Below, piece by piece: positions 8,468 to 17,467 of a stretch of 64,000 nt of DNA (position 1 is its first letter; each line of letters begins with the position of its first letter). A model generated the notes under the pieces. That model was not told the origin of the DNA, searched no databases, and worked only from the letters and a program-made list of their open reading frames with translations. The stretch is from positions 1 to 64,000 of the forward strand of contig JABWCE010000012.1 of NCBI GenBank assembly GCA_013359235.1, given 5' to 3'. The position numbers were made by a program, and so were the translations under genes. Source of the DNA: Bacteroidota bacterium (GTDB taxonomy: Bacteria; Bacteroidota; Bacteroidia; NS11-12g; UBA9320).

Positions 8468-9661
8468 TTATATTTTTTTGCAATGATACATTAATTTTTG
8501 ATTGCAAAAATCAGTAGTAAAATATAGATAATCGTTTCCTCCGGTTTTTAATTTGTACCTTTTCCATAATTCTTCAGCTTTTTCATAAAAATTTCGGGTT
8601 GTAATGTTTGCACTTTTAATATGGTTTTGTTTAAAATAAGATATGATATCGAGAGGTTTATAAAATTCCCTTGAAATTATTTTAAAAACCTTTCCCTGAA
8701 AGTTTTCTAACTTTGAATTTGAAATGTACAAATTGCTTTTTTCCGAAATCAAATTAAGGTTTGTTTCAGATGAATATTGCTTAGTAAGCCCTGCTTTAAC
8801 AATTGATTTACTTGGCTCATAAAGGTATATTCCTTCCGAGCAAAATGTGTTTTTAAGTTCTTGATATGGATTTTTAAATTCAAATACCTTGTCATTTTCA
8901 ATATTTATTGCAAAAATTTCAGGAATGTTTTCAAATTTTTTTTTGCAACAAAGCAAAATTTCTTTCAACTCTCCATTTAGAGCAATCACATAAATTTTTT
9001 TAATTTCTTTTATGTTTCTTTTTAAATAAGTCAAATCAGCCATTGGCGAAACTTTTATCCACAGAAATTTAGCCTTGTCTAACAATTTATCTAAATTCTT
9101 TAAAATTTCAGGCTGGCAATCTTCAAGCCTGAAATTTTTCTTATTATTTGTTCGCCTGTCAGGGTCGGCATAAATTATATCATAATTATTATTTTTATCA
9201 GCAAATTCAATACCTTCAGCCAATATTCTATTTACATTTTTCAATCCAAAAAGTTCAATATTATATGTAGCAAGTTTATGAATTTCTTCATCGGTTTCAC
9301 AGGAAAATATTTGAAGTGCTTTTTTTGAAAATGCCCAGTCGTCAACTCCAATACCACCTGTAATATTTAAAATGGTTTTATTTTCTATCCCCATAATTGA
9401 AGATTTGAAAATTGCAACTTTTTCTGAAGTGCATTGTTCGTAACTTTTCAAGTTTAATGCAGCTTTTAGCTTGTAATGTTCGGGTAGTTTTGATTTTGCT
9501 TTTTGATAAACATTAATTAATGTAGCTATAACTTTTATATCAAAATCTTTATACTTTTTTGCATCTAAAACCAATTTTTTTGCATCTACATCAATATGTA
9601 ATCCAATAAATTTACTTATTTCAGCGTTACGTAATAAGTTAATAATTGTGTTACTTTGCAT
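8468..9661 (-). CDS. THUMP-like class I SAM-dependent methyltransferase
   Basis: A 397-residue protein. The methyltransferase core shows the SAM-binding segment NITGGIGVDDWAFSK (about 99-113), an acidic strand end SCETDEE near 120, and the catalytic-type motif IIYADPDRR at 163-170. A C-terminal THUMP-like region follows (FQGKVFKIISREFYKPLDI). These proteins are conserved in Bacteroidota and presumed to modify RNA; the substrate is not known. It converges on the HemD-like gene and diverges from the tiny lipoprotein at 9673. Confidence 0.85.
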   Translation of the reverse strand: MQSNTIINLLRNAEISKFIGLHIDVDAKKLVLDAKKYKDFDIKVIATLINVYQKAKSKLPEHYKLKAALNLKSYEQCTSEKVAIFKSSIMGIENKTILNITGGIGVDDWAFSKKALQIFSCETDEEIHKLATYNIELFGLKNVNRILAEGIEFADKNNNYDIIYADPDRRTNNKKNFRLEDCQPEILKNLDKLLDKAKFLWIKVSPMADLTYLKRNIKEIKKIYVIALNGELKEILLCCKKKFENIPEIFAINIENDKVFEFKNPYQELKNTFCSEGIYLYEPSKSIVKAGLTKQYSSETNLNLISEKSNLYISNSKLENFQGKVFKIISREFYKPLDIISYFKQNHIKSANITTRNFYEKAEELWKRYKLKTGGNDYLYFTTDFCNQKLMYHCKKI

Positions 9662-9672
9662 TTCGAAATATT

Positions 9673-9789
9673 ATGAAATTTAAAAATATTATAATTTTAA
9701 CGTTTTTATTTTTAGCTTTAGGGTTGGCATCTTGTAAGTCATCGGGGGGTATTTTCAGAAAAGAAAAATGTCCGAGTTTGAATATGTGA
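9673..9789 (+). CDS. 38-residue lipoprotein
   Basis: This ATG-TGA frame encodes 38 residues: MKFKNIIILTFLFLALGLAS, then Cys21, then a short tail ending in RKEKCPSLNM. LASC is a good lipobox, with charged and hydrophobic regions of the right size. The tail, with its basic residues followed by a second Cys (KCPS), resembles the tiny CP-motif lipoproteins often seen in Bacteroidota. It starts 11 bp from the divergent methyltransferase and converges on osmC. Function unknown. Confidence 0.6.
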   Translation: MKFKNIIILTFLFLALGLASCKSSGGIFRKEKCPSLNM

Positions 9790-9799
9790 TTTTTTTCAA

Positions 9800-10210
9800 T
9801 CAATAATAATAAAAACTAATGTTCTGAAAAGTGTTTTCAGACAGGCTTTTAGCCACCGGGCAATTTAATGCAGCCGTTTCAAGAATTTTCTTCTGTTTGT
9901 CGGTAAAATTTTTATTTTCAATCTTTAAATCAATTTTTATTTCTTTTATTCTTCTTGGGTTTATATCCATAATTTTATATACTTCGGCATCTATTTTTCC
10001 AAGATATATATTATGTGTATTTGCGGCAATTCCCATAAGTGTAATCATACAATTTCCGAGAGCCGTAGAAACCAAGTCAGTTGGAGAAAAAGCCTCACCT
10101 TTGCCGTGATTGTCAGTAGGAGCATCAGTAATTACTTGCATGCCCGATTGTAAATGTTTTGATGACACTCTTAAATTGCCTTTGTATGAAATTTCGGATA
10201 TTTTTGTCAT
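9800..10210 (-). CDS. OsmC/Ohr-family peroxiredoxin-like protein
   Basis: A 136-residue OsmC-fold protein. The two family cysteines are present: Cys54 in TALGNCMITLMGI and Cys117 in ALNCPVAKSL. OsmC/Ohr proteins use this pair to reduce organic hydroperoxides with thiol reductants. The surrounding motif FSPTDLVSTALG is typical of the YhfA/OsmC branch. It appears to be a single-gene unit, divergent from 10266. BshA (34666) implies that bacillithiol is available in this cell and could be a reductant, which is inference. Confidence 0.9.
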   Translation of the reverse strand: MTKISEISYKGNLRVSSKHLQSGMQVITDAPTDNHGKGEAFSPTDLVSTALGNCMITLMGIAANTHNIYLGKIDAEVYKIMDINPRRIKEIKIDLKIENKNFTDKQKKILETAALNCPVAKSLSENTFQNISFYYY

Positions 10211-10265
10211 AATTGTATTAAAATATTTAAAATTTCAAAATTAGTATTAATTTTACATTTGCTGA

Positions 10266-10991
10266 ATGAGATATAAATTCATAATTTTAATAATTTGTAT
10301 TTTTACACATTGTGTTTCATGGGCACAAAGCAGTGTACTTTCTAATTATGGGGGTTTTGTATATAAATTCAACGGTTTTGGCGTATCGTATCAAAAAAAA
10401 TTTGAAACAAATAAAAACATTGGCAAACAATTTGAAATTGAATTTGAAACATTCAAACACGAGAAAGAAACTAAAACTTTCAATTCAGAAATTGCCAACT
10501 CAACACCTTTTGTGTTTGGGAAATTAAATAAAACAGCAATATTAAAAGCACAATATTTTATTACAAAAAACATATCACAATTTACTGATGAACAAAGAGT
10601 AGGAATTGATTTGGTAATGGGAGGAGGCATAGCAATCGGAATTTTAAAACCAGTATATCTAAATATGATTTACCCCGATGGTGGAGGTTTTGAAATAATA
10701 GTTTCAGAAAAATACAACCCCCTTAAACATACTGATATTACTAGAATTGCGGGATATAGTGATTTTAGAACGGGCTTAGGAGAAACAACCTACAAAACAG
10801 GTATAACGGCATCAACTGGCATTGGTTTTACATGGGGATATTACAACAATTTTCCGAAAAGGATAGAAATCGGTTGTTTTTTAGAATTTTTCAGAAAAGG
10901 TTTACCTGTGATGGCATTTGCCCAAAATAAACCAATACAAAAAGGTGTTTACGTTAAAATTTTCTTTGGTAAAAGAATATTCAATAATTAG
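10266..10991 (+). CDS. Outer-membrane beta-barrel protein, uncharacterised
   Basis: A 241-residue protein with a signal peptide (cleavage after CVSWAQ) and alternating hydrophobic/polar strands throughout, ending in GVYVKIFFGKRIFNN. Glycine- and aromatic-rich strands such as VMGGGIAIGIL and GIGFTWGYYNNF suit a small barrel. I do not recognise a named family. It precedes lipA by 53 bp, but lipA has its own promoter. Function unknown. Confidence 0.7.
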   Translation: MRYKFIILIICIFTHCVSWAQSSVLSNYGGFVYKFNGFGVSYQKKFETNKNIGKQFEIEFETFKHEKETKTFNSEIANSTPFVFGKLNKTAILKAQYFITKNISQFTDEQRVGIDLVMGGGIAIGILKPVYLNMIYPDGGGFEIIVSEKYNPLKHTDITRIAGYSDFRTGLGETTYKTGITASTGIGFTWGYYNNFPKRIEIGCFLEFFRKGLPVMAFAQNKPIQKGVYVKIFFGKRIFNN

Positions 10992-11002
10992 TAAATTCTG
11001 TA

Positions 11003-11033
11003 TTGATGATTTTATTATATAAAAATATATTTG
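11003..11033 (+). promoter_or_regulatory. Promoter of lipA
   Basis: TTG at 11003-11005, a 20-bp spacer, then TATATTTG at 11026-11033 form a full Bacteroidota promoter. The lipA ATG is 11 bp downstream of the -7 box. Confidence 0.6.
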
Positions 11034-11044
11034 CACACAATTAA

Positions 11045-11917
11045 ATGATAGAAGAAAATATATTAATTGCAACTAAAAAGCGTACAAAACCAGATTGGCT
11101 AAAAATAAAATTGCCGTCAGGAGAAAATTATGCTGCAGTTAAAAAAATTGTTCACGAAAACAAATTACATACAATTTGTGAAGATGGTAGTTGTCCAAAC
11201 ATGGGAGAATGCTGGGGCAGAGGTACGGCTACTTTTATGATACTTGGAAATATTTGTACCCGTTCATGCTCATTTTGTAATGTGATAACTGGTAAACCAA
11301 CAGAATATGACCTAAACGAACCACAGAGAGTAGCCGAAGCAGTAAAACTTATGAATTTGAAACATTGTGTAATTACATCAGTAAATAGAGATGAACTTAA
11401 TGATAAAGGGAGTTTTGTTTGGGCAGAAACAATCAGAATGGTTAAATTGTTAAATCCTCAAACTACCATAGAGGTACTTATCCCCGATTTTAAGTCAGAC
11501 TGGGAGGCTTTGCTTAGAGTAATTGAGCAAAAACCTGAAATAATTTCGCATAACATGGAAACAGTAAAAAGACTTTATAAAGATGTAAGACCACAGGCAA
11601 AATACGAAAGGAGCCTCGAACAAATAAAAAAGACTAAAGAATACGGTGTAAAAACCAAAAGTGGAATAATGGTTGGTTTAGGTGAAAGCGATAACGAAGT
11701 ATATGAAATAATGGATGACCTTTATAATGCAGGTTGCGATATAATGACCATTGGACAATATTTGCGTCCAACCATTAATCATATTGAAGTTAAGGAATAT
11801 GTAAAACCCGAAAAGTTTGCACAATATAAAGAATATGGGCTATTGAAAGGTTTTAAATATGTAGAGTCAGGACCTATGGTGCGTTCGTCGTATCATGCCG
11901 AAAAACATGTAATTTAA
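11045..11917 (+). CDS. lipA: Lipoyl synthase
   Basis: LipA is a radical-SAM enzyme that inserts two sulfurs into octanoyl groups on lipoyl domains of 2-oxoacid dehydrogenases. The 290-residue protein has both cluster motifs: Cys45, Cys50 and Cys56 (CX4CX5C, the sacrificial auxiliary cluster) and Cys71, Cys75 and Cys78 (CX3CX2C, the radical-SAM cluster). The C-terminus keeps VRSSYHAEK with the conserved serine that ligates the auxiliary cluster. A partner that needs lipoate, the 2-oxoglutarate dehydrogenase complex, is represented by sucA at 47217-49907. The next gene begins 24 bp later. Confidence 0.97.
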   Translation: MIEENILIATKKRTKPDWLKIKLPSGENYAAVKKIVHENKLHTICEDGSCPNMGECWGRGTATFMILGNICTRSCSFCNVITGKPTEYDLNEPQRVAEAVKLMNLKHCVITSVNRDELNDKGSFVWAETIRMVKLLNPQTTIEVLIPDFKSDWEALLRVIEQKPEIISHNMETVKRLYKDVRPQAKYERSLEQIKKTKEYGVKTKSGIMVGLGESDNEVYEIMDDLYNAGCDIMTIGQYLRPTINHIEVKEYVKPEKFAQYKEYGLLKGFKYVESGPMVRSSYHAEKHVI

Positions 11918-11941
11918 AAAAAGAAAACAGTTTAATATAAA

Positions 11942-14578
11942 ATGAAAAAAATAATTTACTTTTTTGTAGGATTTGCAGTTAGTGTAATGACAATTTTCAG
12001 TCTAACACAGAAAAATAAAAATTACTACAGTAAAACCGAAAAACTTTATAGCACAAAGCAATTTTCGTCAATGAAATACTATGAAATGCTTTATAAAATA
12101 AAAGCAAATCAAATAACAGGTAAAATTGATGATGCTGATATTATAAATGCAAAAAATCAATTAAAATATTTTAATTTATTCAAAAAAGGATTTCCATTAT
12201 CTTGGCAAGAATCCGGTCCTGATAACATTGGGGGACGATGCAGAACGATACTAATTGACCGCAACAATCCCAATGTTTTATATGCAGCAGGTGTATCGGG
12301 AGGTATTTTTAAATCAACCAATGCAGGTGCATCTTGGACAACAATAGATGATGGTATGCCAACTCTGGCATTTCAAAGTTCATGTCAAACAGTTGACGGA
12401 ACAATATATTTCGGTTCAGGCGAAAATGCCGGTACTTTTGGGGGTGGAGGCGAATATGAAGGTTCGGTTTTTATTGGCGAAGGAATTTTTAAATCAACAG
12501 ATGGAAAAACTTTTACTCAATTAAGCTCTACAACAACATTTACACTTGTAAATTCTATGGCATCCGACCCTACAAAAAACATTATTTATGCAGGAACAAA
12601 CTCAAATTTAAAATATTCTGAAGATGCAGGTACAACATGGAAAAATTTATTTACAGGAGCTTGCCGCGATGTAAAAGTTGCAAGCAACGGAAATGTTTTA
12701 GCTTATATGGGCGGAAATATTTATCGCTCTACAACACCGACAGTATCTGGCAGCTATGTTAAATCTACAGGAATAGCTTCCGGTTTTAACAGGCTTGTAA
12801 TTGCAATATCTCCGCAGGATCCAAACTATGTTTATGTTTTGGCATCGTTAAATAACAATTTTGGAGGTTTGTTTCAGTCAAAAGATGGAGGAGCATCATT
12901 TGAAAAAATTGTTCCGGGAGGTAGTCCTATATTTAATCCTTTAAACGTTGGGGCCGGCGGGCAAGGCGATTATGATTTATGTGTAGCAGTTCACCCACGA
13001 AACAAAAACAGAGTATTTATGGGAGGTGTTTCTTATGCCGAATGGAATGAAACAAAAGGACCAATTGAACTTTATAGCGGATTACATGCTGATTTGCATT
13101 GGTTTACTTTCGACACAATTTCAAACCCAATGAGAATGTATGTGGGCAATGATGGAGGTATTTATCGAAATACAAATACCGATTTTACAATGTTTTCAGA
13201 TTATAATATTGGTTTTAATGTAACTCAATTTTATGCTGTTGCAGCAAGCAAAGAAGGTAATATTATTGGTGGAACACAAGATAACGGAACCCAGCATATA
13301 TCAAAGAATACAACAGATAAAAAGCGTTCTGTTTCAATTTATGGAGGAGATGGTTTCAGATGCGAAATATCATCAAATAACCCTTCAAATTTTATAGTTG
13401 AATCATATAATGGTAACATTGGTCGTTCGCAAAACAAAGGTTCATCATTTGGCTCAATATTAGACAACAGAGTGCCAAGATATAAAATGGAAAGCGGTAC
13501 CGGCAAACTTATATCCGACCCCAAAGGAAGTTATATTCTATCACCATTTAATACCCCTATAAAATTATCAGAAGTAGATTCATTTACACGATTATTTGTA
13601 GGTGCCGACCAATGTATTTGGATGGTTGAAAACGTATTTAATTTTTCAAAAAACCCAACATGGTTCAAAATCAGTACATTTAGTAATGCATTTGTTACAG
13701 AAGTTTCTTCTGATGGTAAATACTTATTTGCAGGCAAAAATGGCCAACTTGCTAGAATAAAAGTACCTCTTGACTCTAATGGAAACCTATTTTATTTAGA
13801 TACGTTAAAAAATCTTGACCCAAATATAGTTTACCCAGGGTGCATTACAGAAAATATAACCGGAAATTTTAACGGAAGGTTTATTACTGGTATAGCTGTT
13901 GACAGAAGCGATGCTAACAGATTATTGGTAACACTTGGCAATTATGGAAATACCAATTATATTTATTTTACCGAAAATGCACTTGATGCAGTACCAACAT
14001 GGGTAAGTGTGCAAGGCAATTTACCTGCAATGCCCGTGTACGATGCCGAATTTGTTTACGATAATAATAATATGGTTATAATTGGTACAGAGTTTGGTAT
14101 TTGGGGTACAACCAATATCAAAGGCTCAATTGTAGCTTGGCAAGAACAAAATCAGGGCGTAAATGGTACTAGATTTCCACGAGTTGCTACTTTTGAACTG
14201 AGACAAGTAGAAAACAAATCAGGCGATACTGGCTCGGTAATAGTTGCTGCTACTCACGGAAGAGGAATTTGGGAAACACACACTTTATTTGCAGGAATTA
14301 AAAATATTGACGGAAGCTTAAAAGTAAAAGTAAATGCTTTTCCAAACCCTGCAATTTCAAATACAACGGTACAGTTTAGTCTTACACGAAAAGACAATAT
14401 CAATATAAAAGTATTAAGTTTAACAGGAAAACTGATTTATGAGCAAAAAATGCCAAATCAATCCCCAGGAGTAAAAAACATAAAAATTAATACTTCTGAA
14501 TTTGCAGCAGGAAATTATATTATTTACATTATAGGGTCAAAACAAAAAGGCTCCGCAAAAATTATAGTACAAAAATAA
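11942..14578 (+). CDS. T9SS-exported VPS10/sialidase-like propeller protein
   Basis: An 878-residue secreted protein. It has an N-terminal signal anchor (IIYFFVGFAVSVMTIFSL), then about 650 residues of propeller repeats (SGPDNIGGRCRTILI near 85; GVSGGIFKSTNAGASW; IFKSTDGKTF; IYRNTNTDF; GIWGTTN). The last 80 residues form a type A T9SS sorting domain starting at FPNPAISNTTVQFS and ending GSAKIIVQK. The FPNP opening, LTGKLIYE and AGNYIIYI strands are characteristic. The protein should cross the outer membrane and be anchored or released. The ligand is unknown. The partial gene at 1-627 is a paralogue. Confidence 0.9.
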   Translation: MKKIIYFFVGFAVSVMTIFSLTQKNKNYYSKTEKLYSTKQFSSMKYYEMLYKIKANQITGKIDDADIINAKNQLKYFNLFKKGFPLSWQESGPDNIGGRCRTILIDRNNPNVLYAAGVSGGIFKSTNAGASWTTIDDGMPTLAFQSSCQTVDGTIYFGSGENAGTFGGGGEYEGSVFIGEGIFKSTDGKTFTQLSSTTTFTLVNSMASDPTKNIIYAGTNSNLKYSEDAGTTWKNLFTGACRDVKVASNGNVLAYMGGNIYRSTTPTVSGSYVKSTGIASGFNRLVIAISPQDPNYVYVLASLNNNFGGLFQSKDGGASFEKIVPGGSPIFNPLNVGAGGQGDYDLCVAVHPRNKNRVFMGGVSYAEWNETKGPIELYSGLHADLHWFTFDTISNPMRMYVGNDGGIYRNTNTDFTMFSDYNIGFNVTQFYAVAASKEGNIIGGTQDNGTQHISKNTTDKKRSVSIYGGDGFRCEISSNNPSNFIVESYNGNIGRSQNKGSSFGSILDNRVPRYKMESGTGKLISDPKGSYILSPFNTPIKLSEVDSFTRLFVGADQCIWMVENVFNFSKNPTWFKISTFSNAFVTEVSSDGKYLFAGKNGQLARIKVPLDSNGNLFYLDTLKNLDPNIVYPGCITENITGNFNGRFITGIAVDRSDANRLLVTLGNYGNTNYIYFTENALDAVPTWVSVQGNLPAMPVYDAEFVYDNNNMVIIGTEFGIWGTTNIKGSIVAWQEQNQGVNGTRFPRVATFELRQVENKSGDTGSVIVAATHGRGIWETHTLFAGIKNIDGSLKVKVNAFPNPAISNTTVQFSLTRKDNINIKVLSLTGKLIYEQKMPNQSPGVKNIKINTSEFAAGNYIIYIIGSKQKGSAKIIVQK

Positions 14579-14656
14579 TTTCAAATTTTTTTAATAGTCT
14601 TTTTCAAGTATAAATTCTTTATAATTGCAGGATAAATTATTATTCTGTAAGTTAAA

Positions 14657-16201
14657 ATGCAATTTATCAATAATTTGTTTGACAAAACCAAGCGATTGGG
14701 TTTTAACAGAAGAAATAATCATCTTAAAGAGCATGAATATCAAATAAAAACTCTTAAAAAACTATTAAAAAAAGCTCAGTTTACTGAATTTGGCAAACAC
14801 TACAACTTTATAAAAATTATAGAATCAACAGATATTTGCAAAACATTCAAAGAGCAAATACCTGCAGGCGATTATATAAAAATATTACCTTGGTGGGACC
14901 GTTGTAGAAATGGTGAACCCAATATTACATGGCCCGGAAAAGTTGAGTTTTTTGCAGTAAGCAGCGGCACAACTGACAATAGTAGCAAATACATTCCCAT
15001 TACAAGCCAAATGTACAAAGCAATACAGAGAGGGAGTATCAGGCAAATGATGTATGTAGCAAAAACAGATATTCCCAAAGATCACATTGTAAAAGACTGG
15101 CTGATGATGGGCGGAAGCACAGATTTGGATTTTAATGGAATATATCATTCAGGAGATTTGAGTGGTATAACTACATCACGTATTCCATTTATGCTTAGAA
15201 GACTATCAAAACCTGAGCCCGAAATAAAACTTGAAAGAAACTGGCCCGAAAAAATTGCAAAAATCACACGCGAAGCAGTAAAATGGGATGTGGGTATGAT
15301 TGCTGGAGTACCGGCATGGGTACAAATGTTGTTTGAAAATATTTTAGAACATTATAAAATTTCAAATATACACGAAATTTGGCCCAACCTTGAGGGATAT
15401 GTACATGGAGGTGTTTCAATAAAACCTTACAAAAAAAGCATTGACAAACTTCTTGGACGACCAATAAAATATTTTGAAACCTATCTGGCTTCTGAAGGTT
15501 TTATTGCTTTTCAAACAAGAGAAGATGCAAGTGGCATGAGGCTTTTATTTAAAAATGGAATTTATTTTGAATTTATTCCTTTCAATAATAAAAACTTTGA
15601 CGAAAACGGTAATCTGGTTGATAATCCCGAAACATTAACCCTTAATCAAGTAGATGAAAACACTGACTACGCTTTGCTAATAAGCACTTGTGCAGGTGCA
15701 TGGCGTTATTTGATTGGCGATGTAATTAGATTTACCTCTCTAAAACTATGTGAAATTGAAATAATTGGAAGAACCAAGCATTTTATAAGTCTTTGTGGCG
15801 AGCATTTAAGTGTTGAAAACATGAACGATGCCCTTGAAATTACAAGCAGCGAACTTGGTGAAAACCTGATTGAATACACAGTTTCAGGAATACCTCATAG
15901 CGATGGCTTTTTTGCACACCAATGGTATATAGGTTATGATGGAAATAAATTAAATTCTGAAACCGTAAAGGATTTATTGGATAAAAATTTAAAAAAACTA
16001 AACGATGATTATAGAGTAGAACGCACTGCTGCCTTAAAAGATATTTATATTGAACTAATTCCAAACAACTATTTTTTAGAATGGATGAAAAACTATGGAA
16101 AAATAGGTGCTCAAACCAAATTTCCACGGGTTTTAAACGAGCAAAAACTCGAAAGTTGGAAAAAGTTTATCAAAAACAAATCTCAACAACAATCTTCCTA
16201 A
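14657..16201 (+). CDS. GH3 auxin-responsive-promoter family protein (acyl-adenylating)
   Basis: A 514-residue member of the GH3 family within the ANL superfamily. The AMP-binding motif FFAVSSGTTDNSSKYIPIT near residue 100 matches the family's SSGT(S/T)xGxxK phosphate loop; ETYLASEGF near 278 and YRLGD-like RYLIGDVIRFT near 352 are the other adenylation motifs. Plant GH3 enzymes conjugate amino acids to carboxylate hormones, whereas Bacteroidota members have no assigned substrate. It sits alone between the propeller gene and the LiaF-like operon. I infer acyl- or aryl-adenylate chemistry only. Confidence 0.88.
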   Translation: MQFINNLFDKTKRLGFNRRNNHLKEHEYQIKTLKKLLKKAQFTEFGKHYNFIKIIESTDICKTFKEQIPAGDYIKILPWWDRCRNGEPNITWPGKVEFFAVSSGTTDNSSKYIPITSQMYKAIQRGSIRQMMYVAKTDIPKDHIVKDWLMMGGSTDLDFNGIYHSGDLSGITTSRIPFMLRRLSKPEPEIKLERNWPEKIAKITREAVKWDVGMIAGVPAWVQMLFENILEHYKISNIHEIWPNLEGYVHGGVSIKPYKKSIDKLLGRPIKYFETYLASEGFIAFQTREDASGMRLLFKNGIYFEFIPFNNKNFDENGNLVDNPETLTLNQVDENTDYALLISTCAGAWRYLIGDVIRFTSLKLCEIEIIGRTKHFISLCGEHLSVENMNDALEITSSELGENLIEYTVSGIPHSDGFFAHQWYIGYDGNKLNSETVKDLLDKNLKKLNDDYRVERTAALKDIYIELIPNNYFLEWMKNYGKIGAQTKFPRVLNEQKLESWKKFIKNKSQQQSS

Positions 16202-16320
16202 ATAAAACCGCTTACCTTCCAAAAAAGTATATTTACCTACTTTTACTCTATAATAGCCTAATTTTACTTGACCTGAAAAGAATGATGATTGTAATTTTGC
16301 ATCAATAAAACTCAAATAAA

Positions 16321-17112
16321 ATGAAAGTAGAAGATTCAAACAACCAACAACCCGAAACCGAAAAACCGATAAAAATAACCAGTAATTTCGGAAACATATT
16401 TGCCGGTATGATAGTAATTATTGCAGGTGCATTAATATTGCTAAAAAATATTGGCACTCCTTTGCCTACATGGATTTTTACGTGGCCCATGTTGCTTATT
16501 GGCATAGGTATATTTTTAGGAGCACGTCATTCGTTCAGGCACGGAGGCTGGTGGATATTTTGTGTTGTTGGATCAGTATTTTTATTCAAAGACTTTATCA
16601 ATAATTTATCAATTAGTAATATTATATGGCCCCTATTAATCATATTTTTTGGATTAATTATTATGTTAAAACCCCGAAGGAGAAATTGTAACGAAAGATT
16701 TCACGAACATTGGAAAACCAATAAAACAGGGCATTACAATGGAATTTTCAATGAAAAAATAGTATCAGACGAAGATTTTGTTGAGTCAACTTCTATTTTT
16801 GGAGGAGTAAAAAAAAACATAATTTCAAAAAATTTTAAAGGAGGCGATATACTTTGCATTTTTGGCGGCACTGAAATAAACCTGATGCAGGCAGATTTTG
16901 AAGGACAATCAATAATACAGATTACTCAAGTTTTTGGTGGCACAAAACTTATTGTCCCGGCACACTGGAATGTAGTAACCGAAACAGTTGCTATACTTGG
17001 AGGTATTGAAGACAAAAGGCATAATGTTATAGAAAATTCAGACTCAAATAAAAAAGTATTGATTTTGAAAGGTACAAGTATTTTCGCAGGTATTGATATA
17101 AGAAGCTACTAA
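16321..17112 (+). CDS. LiaF-like membrane protein (DUF5668 type)
   Basis: A 263-residue protein with four hydrophobic segments between about residues 20 and 115 (including AGMIVIIAGALILL and WIFTWPMLLIGIGIFLG), followed by a soluble C-terminal domain with repeated glycine turns: TSIFGGVKK, CIFGGTEI, QVFGGTKL and AILGGIED. This matches the cell-wall-active antibiotic response (LiaF-like) domain, which in Firmicutes inhibits a LiaRS two-component system. It opens a run that ends in a LytS-type kinase and LytTR regulator, so a role as signal partner is a reasonable inference. DUF4288 follows after 4 bp. Confidence 0.82.
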   Translation: MKVEDSNNQQPETEKPIKITSNFGNIFAGMIVIIAGALILLKNIGTPLPTWIFTWPMLLIGIGIFLGARHSFRHGGWWIFCVVGSVFLFKDFINNLSISNIIWPLLIIFFGLIIMLKPRRRNCNERFHEHWKTNKTGHYNGIFNEKIVSDEDFVESTSIFGGVKKNIISKNFKGGDILCIFGGTEINLMQADFEGQSIIQITQVFGGTKLIVPAHWNVVTETVAILGGIEDKRHNVIENSDSNKKVLILKGTSIFAGIDIRSY

Positions 17113-17116
17113 AAAA

Positions 17117-17467
17117 ATGAAATGGTTTGTTGTAAAATTAGTATTTCAAATTATAAATAATAGCAAAATTCAGCAATTTGACGAGCAATTGAGAATTGTA
17201 AGTGCTTTAGATTATGAAGATGCCTATAAAAAAGCAAATGAAATAGCCAAAAACAATGAATATGAATTTTCTGATTTTAAAAATAATATTATAAGCTGGA
17301 AATTTATCGCCATTCCGTACCTTGAGCCATTAATAATACTAGAAAACGGCACCGAACTTTGTTCACAAATTTTAGAAAAAGAACAAAATGAAAATTATTT
17401 ATTCACCTTAAAATTAAAACAAGAAGCAATTGTTAATAGAACATTAAAACACTGCAATTGTATATGA
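17117..17467 (+). CDS. DUF4288 protein
   Basis: A 116-residue soluble protein. The opening KWFVVKLVFQI, the central ALDYEDAYKKANEIAKNNE and the wide spread of beta-strand segments fit DUF4288, a small family of unknown function. Its TGA overlaps the ATG of the histidine kinase (ATGA at 17464-17467), so translation of the two is probably coupled. The placement between a LiaF-like protein and a kinase suggests a regulatory role, by context only. Confidence 0.75.
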   Translation: MKWFVVKLVFQIINNSKIQQFDEQLRIVSALDYEDAYKKANEIAKNNEYEFSDFKNNIISWKFIAIPYLEPLIILENGTELCSQILEKEQNENYLFTLKLKQEAIVNRTLKHCNCI

